This document shows, one piece after another, positions 28,842-38,926 of a stretch of 64,000 nucleotides of DNA (the stretch's first letter is position 1; every line of letters starts with the position of its first letter). A program made the position numbers and the translations under genes. A model generated the notes under the pieces. It was not told the origin of the DNA and made no database searches. It was given only the letters and a program-made list of their open reading frames with translations. The stretch covers positions 7,640,501 through 7,704,500 of the forward strand of contig NZ_CP012673.1 of assembly GCF_002950945.1 (NCBI RefSeq), read 5' to 3'. The stretch comes from Sorangium cellulosum (GTDB lineage: Bacteria; Myxococcota_A; Polyangia; Polyangiales; Polyangiaceae).

Positions 28842-30484
28842 CGGAGGGGCGGCGCGATCGGGTCGCGCTCGCCGCGCTCGCCGCGCTCGCCGTCGTGGCG
28901 CTCGCGTCGCGCCTGCTGTTTCGCATCGACTACGACGAGGACATCGACGCGCTGCGCTTCGCGCTCGGCGTGGAGCGCTTCGACGTCGCCGCGCTCCGCC
29001 CGCACGCGCCGTACTACCCCGTGGTCATCGCGGCGGCGAAGGGGCTCGCGCTGCTCGGGGCGACGCCGCGGGGCGCGCTCGCCCTGGTCAGCGCCGCGGC
29101 GGGCGCGGCCACGGTCGTCTTCACCGCCCTGATCGCGCGCGAGGTGGCCGGGCGGCGCGCCGCGGCGTTCGCCGGGATCCTCGCGCTCGCCTCGCCGTTC
29201 CTGTGGCTGTCCTCGCAGAAGCTCCTCAGCGACATGGCCGGCGCCGCGGGGACGACCGCGGCGCTCTGGCTCTGCGCCCGCGCGCAGCGGCTCCGCCGCG
29301 AGGCAGCGGCCGCCGCGCCCGCGACGCCCGGCGTCGCGCCGGCGGGTGAGATCGCGCTGGCGGAGGGGCGCGGGGCGCGCATGCGCACGTGGGCGCTCGT
29401 GCTGCTCGGCGCGGGGCTCGGCGTGCGCCTCTCGTACTTCCCGATCGCGCTCGCCTGCCTCGCGGTGATCGCCCGCGGCGAGGGCGGCCGCGCCGCGTGG
29501 CTCGCGCGCGGCCGCGATCTCGCGGCCGGCGCGCTCGCGTGGCTCGCGCCGCTCGTGCTGATCGCGCCGCCGCGCGACCTCGTCGCGACGACGTGGGTCC
29601 AGGGCGTCGGCCACTTCACCCGCTGGGGAGGGACGGCGATCACCGTCTCGTCGCCCCTCGATCGCATCCACGGCGTCATCTGGGGGATCTGGGCCAACGG
29701 CCTCGGCGGAGCGTGGCCGGACGCGCCGCCGGCGCGCTGGCTCGGCGCGCCGCTGCTCGCCGCGCTCCTCGCCGCGGCCGGCGCCGTCCGCGAGAGCGCC
29801 GCCCCGCTCCGGCGCGTCGCGCGCGCCGCGCGAGAGCAGCCCGAGCTCTGGGCCTCGGCGCTCGCGTATTTCGCCTGGGCGCTGCTCGGGCAGAACACCG
29901 CCTACAAGCCGCGGCACTGGCTCCCGCTCATCCCGCTCCTCGTCGTCGCGCTCGCCGCCGGCGCGGCGGCGCTCTCGCGGACGGCCCCGGCGGCGGCGCA
30001 CCGCCGCGCGCTCCGCGACGGCGCGCCCGTCGCGATCGTCGCCGCCCTCGCGGCGCAGTGGCTCGCCGACGCGATCTCCCTCGCCCGCCAGCACCAGGCG
30101 CCCTCGCCGGCCGCCGCGATCGTGGGCTTCCTCCGCGACGCGGGCGGCGATCGGCGCCCGGTGGTCACGCGCGACCTCGACCGGATGATCCTGGAGGGCG
30201 CGCCGGGCCGCCGGGCGGTGCGCGTGCGCAGCGACCTCGAGCTCGTCCGCGCCGTCGAGCAGGCCGGCCCCGGCGGCGCGCTCATCACGAGCGAGGCGCT
30301 CTCGCGCGAGGCGCGCGGCGCGCTCGCCGCCCGCGGCTACGCGATCTCGCTCCGGTTCGCGCGCCCGCGGTCGCGCTACGTCGACGCGCTCTGGAGCGAC
30401 CTCGCCCTGCTCGAGGTGCGCCGCGCCGAGCCGCTCGCAAGTCAAGCGCATTCACCCCCGCTGCGCGGCGCGCCGTCCCGCTGA
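28838..30484 (+). CDS. GT-C fold membrane glycosyltransferase (GT39/ArnT-like)
   Basis: A 548-residue protein from GTG 28838, overlapping the lipoprotein stop (GTGA). About ten membrane helices are spread over the first 430 residues. The first loop after helix 1 carries the acidic motif RIDYDEDIDALR, the place of the catalytic Asp/Glu in GT-C enzymes that use polyprenyl-phosphate sugars. Other family-like parts are LASPFLWLSSQKLLSDM and NTAYKPRHWLPLIPLLV. It would transfer a sugar on the periplasmic side, perhaps to the co-encoded lipoprotein or another envelope acceptor. Acceptor and sugar cannot be read from the sequence. Confidence 0.78.
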   Translation: MTEGRRDRVALAALAALAVVALASRLLFRIDYDEDIDALRFALGVERFDVAALRPHAPYYPVVIAAAKGLALLGATPRGALALVSAAAGAATVVFTALIAREVAGRRAAAFAGILALASPFLWLSSQKLLSDMAGAAGTTAALWLCARAQRLRREAAAAAPATPGVAPAGEIALAEGRGARMRTWALVLLGAGLGVRLSYFPIALACLAVIARGEGGRAAWLARGRDLAAGALAWLAPLVLIAPPRDLVATTWVQGVGHFTRWGGTAITVSSPLDRIHGVIWGIWANGLGGAWPDAPPARWLGAPLLAALLAAAGAVRESAAPLRRVARAAREQPELWASALAYFAWALLGQNTAYKPRHWLPLIPLLVVALAAGAAALSRTAPAAAHRRALRDGAPVAIVAALAAQWLADAISLARQHQAPSPAAAIVGFLRDAGGDRRPVVTRDLDRMILEGAPGRRAVRVRSDLELVRAVEQAGPGGALITSEALSREARGALAARGYAISLRFARPRSRYVDALWSDLALLEVRRAEPLASQAHSPPLRGAPSR

Positions 30485-30508
30485 AAACGATGTTGACCTC
30501 CGTTTTCA
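30482..30508. promoter_or_regulatory. Palindrome with internal TTGACC ahead of the porin gene
   Basis: TGAAAACG (30482-30489) and CGTTTTCA (30501-30508) are perfect inverted arms around 11 bases that contain TTGACC (30493-30498), a possible -35. The left arm overlaps the glycosyltransferase stop. It could be an operator for the downstream cassette or a weak terminator; no good -10 is visible. Confidence 0.4.
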
Positions 30509-30563
30509 AGGGCGCGAAGACTGCCGCCCTGCCGAGCGCCTGGCCGGGTGCTTGCTCTTCGTC

Positions 30564-32012
30564 ATGAACGCGACCTCGTCCTCGTGGCCTCGCTCTGCGG
30601 GCGTCCTCCTCGGCGTGCTGCTGCCGCTCGCCGCCGCCGCGCCTTCCGCCGCGCAGCCCGCGGCCGCGCCGCCCGCTGCTGCGGCCGCGCCGCCTGCGGC
30701 CGCCGCGCCCCCGGCTCCTGCGGCCGCGCCGCCTGCGGCCACCGCTCCCCCCGCTGCTGCGGCCGCCGAGGGGCCGGTCCTCGATCTCCCGCCCGAGCAC
30801 ACCGCCCCGCCGCCCGACGAGAAGCCGGCGATCGGGCTGGGCGCCGGGCAAGCGCCGGAGCACGAGCTCGTGCGCGGGCTGACCGAGCAGCGGTTCCGGA
30901 GCGCCGGGGCGAGCGCGAGCAGCACCTCCGTCGGCGGCTACGGCGAGGTGCACGCCCGCGGCACGACGACCGGCCGCGAGGGCGAGCGCGCGTGGGTCGC
31001 GGACGTCCCGCGGCTCGTGCTCTTCGTCGCGCACGAGTTCCGGGACGACATCCGGTCCTACGTCGAGCTCGAGGTGGAGCACGCGCTCTCCTGCGCGACC
31101 TGCCCCGGCGCCGCGGAGCTCGAGCAGGCCTACCTCGAGTGGAACGTGGCCGGCCGCGCGCTCGGGCTGCGCGCCGGGCTCGTGCTCGTCCCGATGGGGA
31201 TCATCAACCAGTGGCACGAGCCGCCGGTCTTTCACGGCGTGGTCCGGCCGAAGGTGGAGACCGTCGTCATCCCCTCGACGTGGCGCGAGATCGCGGTCGG
31301 CGCCTTCGGGCAGCCGCTCGACTGGCTGCGCTTCGAGGCCTACGCGATGACCGGCCTCGATCCGCTCGGCTTCCGCGCGGGCGGCCTCGCCGGCGGGCGG
31401 CAGAGCGGCGGGCTCGCCCGCGCGAACGCGTGGGCCGCCGTCGCGCGCGTGGAGGCGGAGCCGCTGCTCGGGGTCGTGGCCGGCGCGTCGGCGTACGCGA
31501 GCGACGCAGGCTCGAACGGCGACGGCGAGTTCTTCCTCCGCGACCGGACCCCGGTGGATCTCTCGGTCCCGGTGCTCGGCTGGTCGATCGACGCGCGCTG
31601 GCGCAGGAGCGGCCTGGAGGCGCGGCTCCTCTTCGCCGAGTGGCACCTCCCCGAGGCGCGCGCCCTCATGGTCTCGTTCAACGAGAGCGGCGCGCCGAAC
31701 TTCATCGACCCCACGAGCCCCGTCGGCACCCGGATCCGCGGCGGCTACGTCGAGGCCGCGTACGACGTGCTCCGCCCGCTCGGCCTCGGCCACGAGCTCT
31801 TGCCGTTCGCGCGCATCGAGGCGTACGACACGCAGTCCGCGGTGCCCGACGGCTTTGCGGCGAACGCGTCGTACGATATCCGCGAGTACACGTTCGGGGT
31901 CTCGTACCGCCCGACCCAGGGCGTCGTCCTGAAGGCCGACTACCAGCTCCGCGACCGCAGGCTGGGGTTCGATCAGACGCAGCTGAACTTCGGCCTCGGG
32001 TTCATGTACTGA
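30564..32012 (+). CDS. Outer-membrane porin-like beta-barrel protein
   Basis: A 482-residue protein from ATG 30564. A signal peptide (VLLGVLLPLAAAAPSAAQ) is followed by an Ala/Pro linker of about 50 residues. The rest is beta-barrel-like: GGYGEVHARG, then repeated strands such as VVLKADYQLRDRR, ending LNFGLGFMY with a terminal aromatic. Landmarks such as VPMGIINQWHEPPVF and IPSTWREIAVG fit OprP/OprO-like porins. It begins a run with an FAD oxidoreductase, an FMN-binding protein and a membrane protein. Substrate unknown. Confidence 0.82.
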   Translation: MNATSSSWPRSAGVLLGVLLPLAAAAPSAAQPAAAPPAAAAAPPAAAAPPAPAAAPPAATAPPAAAAAEGPVLDLPPEHTAPPPDEKPAIGLGAGQAPEHELVRGLTEQRFRSAGASASSTSVGGYGEVHARGTTTGREGERAWVADVPRLVLFVAHEFRDDIRSYVELEVEHALSCATCPGAAELEQAYLEWNVAGRALGLRAGLVLVPMGIINQWHEPPVFHGVVRPKVETVVIPSTWREIAVGAFGQPLDWLRFEAYAMTGLDPLGFRAGGLAGGRQSGGLARANAWAAVARVEAEPLLGVVAGASAYASDAGSNGDGEFFLRDRTPVDLSVPVLGWSIDARWRRSGLEARLLFAEWHLPEARALMVSFNESGAPNFIDPTSPVGTRIRGGYVEAAYDVLRPLGLGHELLPFARIEAYDTQSAVPDGFAANASYDIREYTFGVSYRPTQGVVLKADYQLRDRRLGFDQTQLNFGLGFMY

Positions 32013-32051
32013 CCGCGCGCGCACGCGCGCACGTCGAGTCGAGGGCACGCC

Positions 32052-33431
32052 ATGTCACTCCGCCCAGCGGACGCGCCGCCCGAGCGCGTCGTCGTCGGCG
32101 CCGGCATCTCCGGCCTCTACGCCGCGCTGCTGCTCGCCCGGTCGGGCCGCCGCGTGCGCCTGCTCGAGCGCGCCGCGCGCCCCGGCGGCCTCGCGGGCGC
32201 CGAGCTGTTCCGGGGGCTGCCCTGCGACCTCGGCTCGCACCGGCTCCACCCGGCCGCCCTCGAGCAGCCGCTCTTCCGGGAGATGCACGAGCGCTCCCCG
32301 CTCCTCTCGCGCCCGCGCCGCGGCGTGCTCGTGCTCGGCGGGCGCCACGTCCCCTACCCGCCGAGCGCGCCCGCGATGCTGCGCGCGCTCGGCCTCCGCG
32401 CGGGCGCCGCGATGGCGCTCGGCTTCGCGGCGCAGCGCGGCCGCCGCGCGGCGTTCGCGCGCTGGGACCACGACCGCGCGCGCGCCGGCGAGGACGCCGG
32501 CTTCGAGCGCTTCGTCCGCGACCGCGTCGGCGCGGCCGCCTATGCGTCGTTCTACAGGCCCTACGCCGAGAAGGTCTGGGGCATCCCGCCGGCCGAGCTC
32601 TCGCAGACCGTCGCGAAGAAGCGGATCAGCACCACGAGCCCCCTCGCGCTTTTCCAGCGGCCCGGCCGCGCTCGCGGCGGAGAGGCGGCGGACCTCGCGC
32701 GGTTCATCTACCCGCCGGGGGGCATCGCGTCGATCATCACGTTCCTCGAGGCGCGGCTCGCGGAGGCCGGCGTCACGGTCGCGTGCGGGACCGGGGTCGG
32801 CGCCGCGGACCTCGCCGGCCTCGCGGGCAGAGGCGCGGCGCCCGTCCTGTTCGCGGGGGACCTCCGCGATCTCGTCCCCGACGCGCCGCTCGAGCACCGC
32901 GGCCTCTACCTGGTCTACCTCGCGTACCCGCGATCGCGGCTCGGCGCGCCGGAGACGTACTACTGCCCCGACCCGCGCTTCTGGTTCGGCCGCGTCTCCG
33001 AGCTGCAGAACTACGCGCCCGATCTCCGCCGCCCGGGCGAGACGGTGCTGTGCGTCGAGATCCCGGAGGGCGCCTGGGGCCGCGGGCGCGACTTCGCGTC
33101 CGGGCGGCCGCTCGAGGAGCTGCTCGATCAGCTCGTGCGCGCGGGCATCGCCCCGCGCGGCGTGGCGCCGGTCGAGGCGCGGCAGCGCTTCGTCCCCGGC
33201 GTCTACCCGCTCTACCGGCGCGGCTGGCTGCACGAGTGGCGCCGCGCGATGCGCCGCGCCGCCGCGCTCGGCGTGCTCCCCTTCGGGCGGCAGGCGCTGT
33301 TCCTGCACTGCAACCTGGACCATTGCGCCGCGATCGCCGCCGACGCCGTGGCGCACGTCGAGGCGGGCCGCAGCCCGGAGGCGTGGGTGCTGGAGGCCGA
33401 GCGCTACCTCGACGTGCGCGTGCGCGACTGA
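32052..33431 (+). CDS. FAD-dependent oxidoreductase (amine oxidase/protoporphyrinogen oxidase-like)
   Basis: A 459-residue flavoprotein. The N-terminal dinucleotide-binding motif is VVGAGISGLYAALLLARSGR, then LLERAARPGGLAGAE. The rest fits the NAD(P)-binding amine-oxidase/UDP-galactopyranose-mutase-like group (YRPYAEKVWGIPPAEL near residue 172; a C-terminal HCNLDHCAAIAADAVAHV). The exact substrate cannot be told. There is no signal peptide, so it should be cytoplasmic. It starts 39 bases after the porin gene. Its stop falls inside the first unit of a 19-bp tandem repeat. Confidence 0.82.
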   Translation: MSLRPADAPPERVVVGAGISGLYAALLLARSGRRVRLLERAARPGGLAGAELFRGLPCDLGSHRLHPAALEQPLFREMHERSPLLSRPRRGVLVLGGRHVPYPPSAPAMLRALGLRAGAAMALGFAAQRGRRAAFARWDHDRARAGEDAGFERFVRDRVGAAAYASFYRPYAEKVWGIPPAELSQTVAKKRISTTSPLALFQRPGRARGGEAADLARFIYPPGGIASIITFLEARLAEAGVTVACGTGVGAADLAGLAGRGAAPVLFAGDLRDLVPDAPLEHRGLYLVYLAYPRSRLGAPETYYCPDPRFWFGRVSELQNYAPDLRRPGETVLCVEIPEGAWGRGRDFASGRPLEELLDQLVRAGIAPRGVAPVEARQRFVPGVYPLYRRGWLHEWRRAMRRAAALGVLPFGRQALFLHCNLDHCAAIAADAVAHVEAGRSPEAWVLEAERYLDVRVRD

Positions 33432-33535
33432 AGCGCGCGTGCGCGACTGAAGCGCGCGTGCGCGACTGAAGCGCGCGTGCGCGACTGAAGCGCGCGTGCG
33501 CGACTGAAGCGCGCGTGCGCGACTGAAGCGCGCCG
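33422..33535. repeat. 19-bp tandem repeat, six copies
   Basis: The unit GCGCGACTGAAGCGCGCGT recurs at 33422, 33441, 33460, 33479, 33498 and 33517, the last with a changed end. The first unit holds the stop codon of the FAD oxidoreductase. Each unit contains complementary GCGCG/CGCGC ends, so the array can fold as serial short hairpins on RNA. Confidence 0.95.
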
Positions 33536-33629
33536 CGCGCCCGCAGCAACGAGGCCCGGCGCCGCGCGCGCAGCACGGGGCCGAACACCTCACGCGCGCC
33601 GCACCGGAACACTGTTGACTTTGACTTTC

Positions 33630-34223
33630 ATGAATGACAGGTTCGTCCGAGTCTCGATGCGTTCCCCCTTGATTGGCCGCACCCTCCACCTTGCCGCAGG
33701 GACGGCGCTCGCGTTCGTCCTTGCAGCGCTTCCTGCCCACGGCGCGACGTACTGGACGATCCCTGCTGTCCTGAAGAGCTTCTTCGCGAGCTCGAAGAAG
33801 GTCGGCTACCGCAAGGTCGTCCTCAGCGACGTGGAGGTGCAGGAGCTCGGCAAGAAGCTCGGCGCGCCGATCAAGCGGGAGTGGGTGGTGTACGTCGCGG
33901 AGTCCGAGGGCAAGGTCGACGGCTACGCGATCAAGGACGAAGAGAAGGGGATGCACGAGCCGATCGACTTCGCCGTGAAGTTCTCGACGGCCGGCGCGGT
34001 GGAGCGGATCGAGATCCTGGAGTACCGCGAGGCGTACGGCGACGAGGTCCGCGGGGATCGCTTCCGCGCGCAGTTCCACGGCAAGACGGCGAGCGATCCG
34101 ATCACCGCGGGCAAGGACATCGACATCGTGTCGGGCGCGTCGATCTCGTCCCGCTCCGTGGCGCTCGGGGTCAAGCGCGACACGCTCGTCCTGCAGCTCG
34201 CGCTGAAGCGCGGCGCGCTGTGA
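33630..34223 (+). CDS. Exported FMN-binding domain protein
   Basis: About 197 residues from ATG 33630 (ATG 33657 also possible). A signal peptide (TLHLAAGTALAFVLAALPAHG) sends it out of the cytoplasm. The C-terminal FMN-binding domain shows DITAGKDIDIVSGAS-like sequence; the SGASISSRSV stretch takes the place of the SGAT motif where RnfG/NqrC proteins bind FMN covalently. EKVDG-type GKVDGYAIKDEEKG and IDFAVKFSTAGAVERIEIL are typical of the fold. It is coupled by GTGA to the next membrane protein. Likely carries electrons in the periplasm; partners inferred from context. Confidence 0.82.
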   Translation: MNDRFVRVSMRSPLIGRTLHLAAGTALAFVLAALPAHGATYWTIPAVLKSFFASSKKVGYRKVVLSDVEVQELGKKLGAPIKREWVVYVAESEGKVDGYAIKDEEKGMHEPIDFAVKFSTAGAVERIEILEYREAYGDEVRGDRFRAQFHGKTASDPITAGKDIDIVSGASISSRSVALGVKRDTLVLQLALKRGAL

Positions 34224-34858
34224 AGGACTTCACCGCGGCGGCGGGGCGGCTGAGGTCGCTCTCGCTGGGCGCGAAGCTCCTGTACTCCGCGTTCGCCATC
34301 GCGTCGATCGTCGGGCTGCTCGTCTCGTGGCGCCTCTACGGGGCGATGGTGCAGGACGCGGGCGCCGCGGGGTACTACGCGGGCGCGCCGGCCGCGGCGC
34401 CGCCGCCCGCCCCGGCGCAGGTGCCCGCCGCGGCCGACGGTCCGGCGCTCGACCTGGGCCCGGAGCTCGACCTCCCCGGAGCACCGGAGACGCCGCGGGT
34501 CCTGGTGGAGCAGATCTCGGAGCGCAAGCTGCTCGAGGTGACGCATTTCCACCTCTTCTCCGTGCCCGTCTACGTGCTGATCCTCGCGCACCTCTGGCTG
34601 CTCGCGCGGCTGCCGTCGTGGCTGCACACCGCGGGCGTCGCGGCGGCCGTCGTCACGAGCGGGCTGCACATCGCGGCGCCGTGGCTCATCCGGGGCGCGC
34701 CCGGGGCGGCGGCGCTGATGCCGATCTCCGGCATCGCCATGCTGCTGTCGCTCGGCGCCATGGCGGTCGTCTCGACCGTCGACATGTGGCTGCCGAGGCG
34801 GCCGCGGCGGGGCCCAGCCGGGTCTTCCGAGGAAACGGACCTAGCTACCCCAGGTTGA
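34220..34858 (+). CDS. Four-helix membrane protein with conserved-looking histidines
   Basis: 212 residues from GTG 34220, overlapping the FMN-protein stop. Helix 1 is KLLYSAFAIASIVGLLVSW. A Pro/Ala-rich loop follows, then three helices (HFHLFSVPVYVLILAHLWLL, LHTAGVAAAVVTSGLHIAAP, ISGIAMLLSLGAMAVVSTVD). Five or more histidines sit in or near helices 2 and 3, a pattern that could bind heme b or metal. I do not recognise the family. Paired with an exported flavoprotein, it is a reasonable quinol- or heme-linked electron donor, but this is inference only. Confidence 0.7.
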   Translation: MKDFTAAAGRLRSLSLGAKLLYSAFAIASIVGLLVSWRLYGAMVQDAGAAGYYAGAPAAAPPPAPAQVPAAADGPALDLGPELDLPGAPETPRVLVEQISERKLLEVTHFHLFSVPVYVLILAHLWLLARLPSWLHTAGVAAAVVTSGLHIAAPWLIRGAPGAAALMPISGIAMLLSLGAMAVVSTVDMWLPRRPRRGPAGSSEETDLATPG

Positions 34859-35202
34859 CCGTCAATTCGGCCCGGGGCCTGTCCGCAGCCTTCATGAATT
34901 TCAATTCAGCCGGGGGCCCATCCGACCGCGTCCGTCGAGAACCAGAGAGTATATCGCGACAGCATGTTCTCCTCCTTCGCTCCTCATGAGGAGGTCCGGA
35001 GGGGCCCTGGGTCAAAAGACGCCAGACAATCGAGGAGATACCGGCGGACAGAGGCGCTCAAGCCACGCGGGCAGCTCAGCACCTCGGTCTCCGCTGAACG
35101 GGTATCGAGGTTGAGGCACAGGGCCCAGGACCCCTACCGGACCTGCCTCGAGGTGTAAACATCGCGCCGGGCGTGTCAACGCCCGCCCGGCGCGCGACGG
35201 CT
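34859..35202. other. Intergenic region with a 24-bp imperfect direct repeat
   Basis: No convincing gene. Two copies of a 24-base unit starting TCAATTC (34862-34885 and 34901-34924) differ at four positions and are 39 bases apart, which could be binding sites. A 35163-35194 hairpin serves the response-regulator gene on the other strand. Confidence 0.5.
35163..35194 (-). terminator. Terminator-like hairpin after the response regulator gene
   Basis: CGCGCCGGGCG (35163-35173) and CGCCCGGCGCG (35184-35194) pair perfectly around ten bases, eight bases past the stop at 35203. On the minus strand it is followed by GATGTTTAC, only a weak U run. Confidence 0.55.
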
Positions 35203-35823
35203 TCACTTCTTCACGTTCCGCCGGAGCCAGCGGGCCGTAAGCGACCAGGCGAGCTCCAGCACGTCCTTGCTCTCGAACGGCTTGCTCAGGAGCCGCAGCT
35301 CGGGCCGCTTCAGGCGGCGGATCACGTCGTGCCAGGAGTAGTCCGAGTAGGCGCTGCAGATCACCGCCTCGATGTCCGGATACTCGGTCCATATCCGCTC
35401 GATCGTCTCGACGCCGTCCCAGCCCGGGGGCATCCGCATGTCGACGAACATCAGCGCATACGGACGGCCGCTCCGCTGCATCCGCCTCACCTTCTCGAGG
35501 CCTTCCTGACCCTGGCACGCTCCGTCCACCTGGAACTTGCTCCGCGGAGGCGACTCCTGCGCCCCGAAGATGGCAGTGTCGAGCTCGTCGAGCGCCGCCG
35601 ATGCCCCGAAGTCCGGACAGAGGAGCTTCTGGATATCACGATGGATGGAAGGAGTGTCGTCGATGACGAGGATCCTCCGGATCTCGCCTCCTCGGGTGGG
35701 ATCGGCGCCCGACCACGACGAGGGGGGCGGCTGCGACAGGAAGCGAGAGGCACCCCCTTGGGCAACCGCCGCCTTGGTGGGATCAAGGAGCCTTGTGTTG
35801 CTTCCGCTCATCGTTCTCAGCAC
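35203..35823 (-). CDS. Single-domain response regulator
   Basis: 206 residues from GTG 35823 (ATG 35811 also possible). After a Ser/Pro-rich lead of about 50 residues comes one receiver domain: acidic pair in RILVIDDTPSIH, phospho-acceptor Asp in MFVDMRMPPGWDG, the switch Ser in AVICSAYSDYSW and Lys in LLSKPFES. Between the first and second strands it has an insertion (ALDELDTAIFGAQESPP). There is no output domain, so it acts by protein contact. It is clearly related to the regulator at 48472-49083 but has no histidine kinase beside it. Confidence 0.88.
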   Translation of the reverse strand: MLRTMSGSNTRLLDPTKAAVAQGGASRFLSQPPPSSWSGADPTRGGEIRRILVIDDTPSIHRDIQKLLCPDFGASAALDELDTAIFGAQESPPRSKFQVDGACQGQEGLEKVRRMQRSGRPYALMFVDMRMPPGWDGVETIERIWTEYPDIEAVICSAYSDYSWHDVIRRLKRPELRLLSKPFESKDVLELAWSLTARWLRRNVKK

Positions 35824-36362
35824 CCCGCCTCGGCTCGACGTAAGCCTGTTAAGTTAACGCACGTCCATCACGGAACACCAGCAGAATAATACAGGGAGAG
35901 CAGACCCAGGCGGCCGGCCGGCAGCTCGGCTGACGGCTCGGCGCGGCCGTCGAGCGCGTCACGTCGTGGCGCGCCCGCGCTGGCCGGGAGCAGGATGGCG
36001 CTCGTACCTCCCCAGACGGAACAACGCCCCCTGCACGATGTGCGGAATTTCCTTAGTAGAGGATTTCTTCGTTTGTGGCAAGCGGGTTCCGCGACGGTGT
36101 CAGTGCCAGGGTGTCGCACTCGACAGGCATCTCCGCAGCATTTCGACGCGGAGGAGCCGGCGGGAGGGCGTGAGGTCGATTGGCGCGTTTGAGCGACAGG
36201 CCCCCACGGCGTCGCTACGCGGTCGAGCAGGTCTGGGGAGGTGGGGGACGGGGGAGCGGGAGGAGGCCCGCGCGCCGCGTTGAAGCGCGGCGCCGGCCGC
36301 GCGCCGCGTTGAAGCGCGGCGCCGGCCGCGCGCGCTTCGACGCGGCGCGCGGGCCCGGGGCC
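35824..36362. other. Intergenic region before the 3' end of glgB
   Basis: No credible gene. The left part (about 35880-36120) is less GC-rich than the surroundings, e.g. AGAATAATACAGGGAGAGC and AGAGGATTTCTTCGTTTGTG, and may be a remnant or a regulatory region for the regulator gene. The right part holds the palindromic cluster at 36270-36350. Confidence 0.45.
36270..36350. repeat. Palindromic repeat cluster (two direct units plus one inverted)
   Basis: A 29-bp unit with core GCGCCGCGTTGAAGCGCGG occurs at 36272-36300 and again at 36301-36329. The bases 36331-36350 (CGCGCTTCGACGCGGCGCGC) are the reverse complement of its first 20 bases with one mismatch. Each unit is also self-complementary. 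It lies 13 bases past the glgB stop and probably ends that transcript. Confidence 0.8.
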
Positions 36363-38651
<2,289 letters not shown>

Positions 38652-38926
38652 GCCGAGAGTCCGCCCGCGACACCAACCAGGCTGGTCCCTACATGCGGAT
38701 GCGGCTGCGCTTTGCGGCTTGACCCTGGCGCAACGCCGATGTGCCCACCATTTGTCCGGAGCGCAACAGCGGACGTCGTGGGCTGATTTGCGCGCACATC
38801 GGCCGGGAAACGCGGCAAATGCTCAATTGCTGTACCTCTCCAGGAGGGGTAGGTTCCCGGCGCCGAGCGGCGAGCCATGGCGGAGGTCCGGCAGGAACGC
38901 CGGTTCGGCAGGCGGAGGGATCGAAC

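Noticed and set aside
33422-33535. CRISPR array
   Set aside because: The 19-bp units are strictly tandem, with no unique spacers, and no cas genes are nearby.
35880-36120. A small gene in the less GC-rich patch
   Set aside because: Frames are short, lack ribosome sites and show no recognisable pattern.
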